Assembly: GCA_020441345.1 (NCBI GenBank)
Contig: JAGRMK010000290.1
Span: forward strand, 1 to 5,476
Length of the DNA: 5,476 bases
Source of the DNA: Paracoccaceae bacterium
GTDB lineage: Bacteria > Pseudomonadota > Alphaproteobacteria > Rhodobacterales > Rhodobacteraceae
Reading direction: 5' to 3'
Under the pieces are notes generated by a model. The model was not told where the DNA came from. It ran no database searches and was given only the letters and a program-made list of their open reading frames with translations. The translations under genes and the position numbers were made by a program. Positions 5,231-5,476 of the stretch are shown piece after piece; the first letter of the stretch is position 1, and each line of letters opens with the position of its first letter.

Positions 5231-5476
5231 TCAGTTCTGGACGATGGCGACCGTGTTGTTCGATCCGTTCTGCTGAACGGTCGAGGTATTGTGGTGCCCG
5301 CTCTGGACGATGGCGGTGGTGTTGAGGCGCCCGTTCTGGCGCACCAGGGCGTCGTTGTTCGACCCGATCTGCGATACGCCCAGCGTGTTGCGGCGACCCA
5401 TCTGGTCGGTATCGACCATGTTATTGTCACCAACCTGACCGATCGCGGCGCTGTTGCGGCGTCCGTCCTGGGTGTT
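5231..5476 (-). CDS. curlin-repeat amyloid subunit, 5' end outside window
   Basis: The open frame enters from the right edge, so the signal peptide and N-terminus are missing; 81 residues are visible, ending at TGA (5233-5231). All visible sequence is curlin repeat. Glutamines at visible positions 3, 14, 25, 36, 47, 58, 69 and 80, glycines two on, and asparagines five on, form an unbroken 11-residue ladder over seven units. This is the amyloid core of a fibre subunit secreted through CsgG. Alternate units carry GRRN or GRLN and GDNN, GSNN or GHHN turns, so the true repeat is about 22 residues. The internal ATG at 5419 is in mid-repeat and is not the start. It is upstream of csgH in the same operon. 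The perfect ladder suggests the main, fast-polymerising subunit (CsgA-like), though this is inference. Confidence 0.9.
   Translation of the reverse strand, partial: NTQDGRRNSAAIGQVGDNNMVDTDQMGRRNTLGVSQIGSNNDALVRQNGRLNTTAIVQSGHHNTSTVQQNGSNNTVAIVQN
5231..5476 (-). repeat. at least seven regular curlin half-repeats
   Basis: Tandem 33-bp units encode x-x-Q-x-G-x-x-N-x-x-x, continuing past the right edge. Codons around the Q-x-G-x-x-N core are similar between units (CAG, GG-, AAC) but the intervening residues vary, so this is an old, selected protein repeat rather than a recent DNA duplication. Confidence 0.85.

Overview
The window is a GC-rich (third-position G/C) stretch of an alphaproteobacterial chromosome, most likely from the Rhodobacterales. 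This rests on the codon bias, the curli chaperone of CsgH rather than CsgC type, and the style of the aromatic-acid CoA ligase cluster. No species can be named from the sequence alone. It holds two unrelated functional blocks separated by a metabolic kinase gene.

Left block (1-2699, minus strand): a tightly coupled three-gene operon. It reads from a benzoate-CoA ligase (1161-2699) into an alpha/beta hydrolase (346-1164) and then a DUF309 protein (1-349, running off the left edge). Both junctions are 4-nt stop/start overlaps (ATGA, then GTGA), so the genes are probably translationally coupled. The DUF309 gene starts with GTG and is cut by the window edge. The ligase activates benzoate, or a close aromatic acid, to its CoA thioester, which is the entry step of the aerobic 'box' or the anaerobic benzoyl-CoA pathway. 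No ring-attacking genes (boxABC, bcr/bad) are in view.

Centre (2700-2927): a 228-nt divergent intergenic region with no gene. It has a plausible minus-strand promoter overlapped by two direct TGCAANATNC repeats 19 bp apart. Just upstream is a GTGCA-N6-TGCAC palindrome. This is a candidate operator for a benzoyl-CoA-responsive repressor (BoxR/BzdR-like).

Right of it, a plus-strand glycerate 2-kinase of the MOFRL/TtuD family (2928-4190) ends at a compact bidirectional terminator (4196-4231).

Right block (4247-5476, minus strand): a curli (functional amyloid) operon. In transcription order it has a curlin-repeat subunit whose 5' end is outside the window (5231-5476), the periplasmic amyloid-inhibiting chaperone CsgH (4754-5158), and a second, more divergent curlin-repeat subunit (4247-4648). 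Each of the two intercistronic gaps contains a perfect 9-bp GC-rich hairpin without a U-tract, which may set subunit-to-chaperone ratios. I see no mobile element, CRISPR array, tRNA or rRNA.
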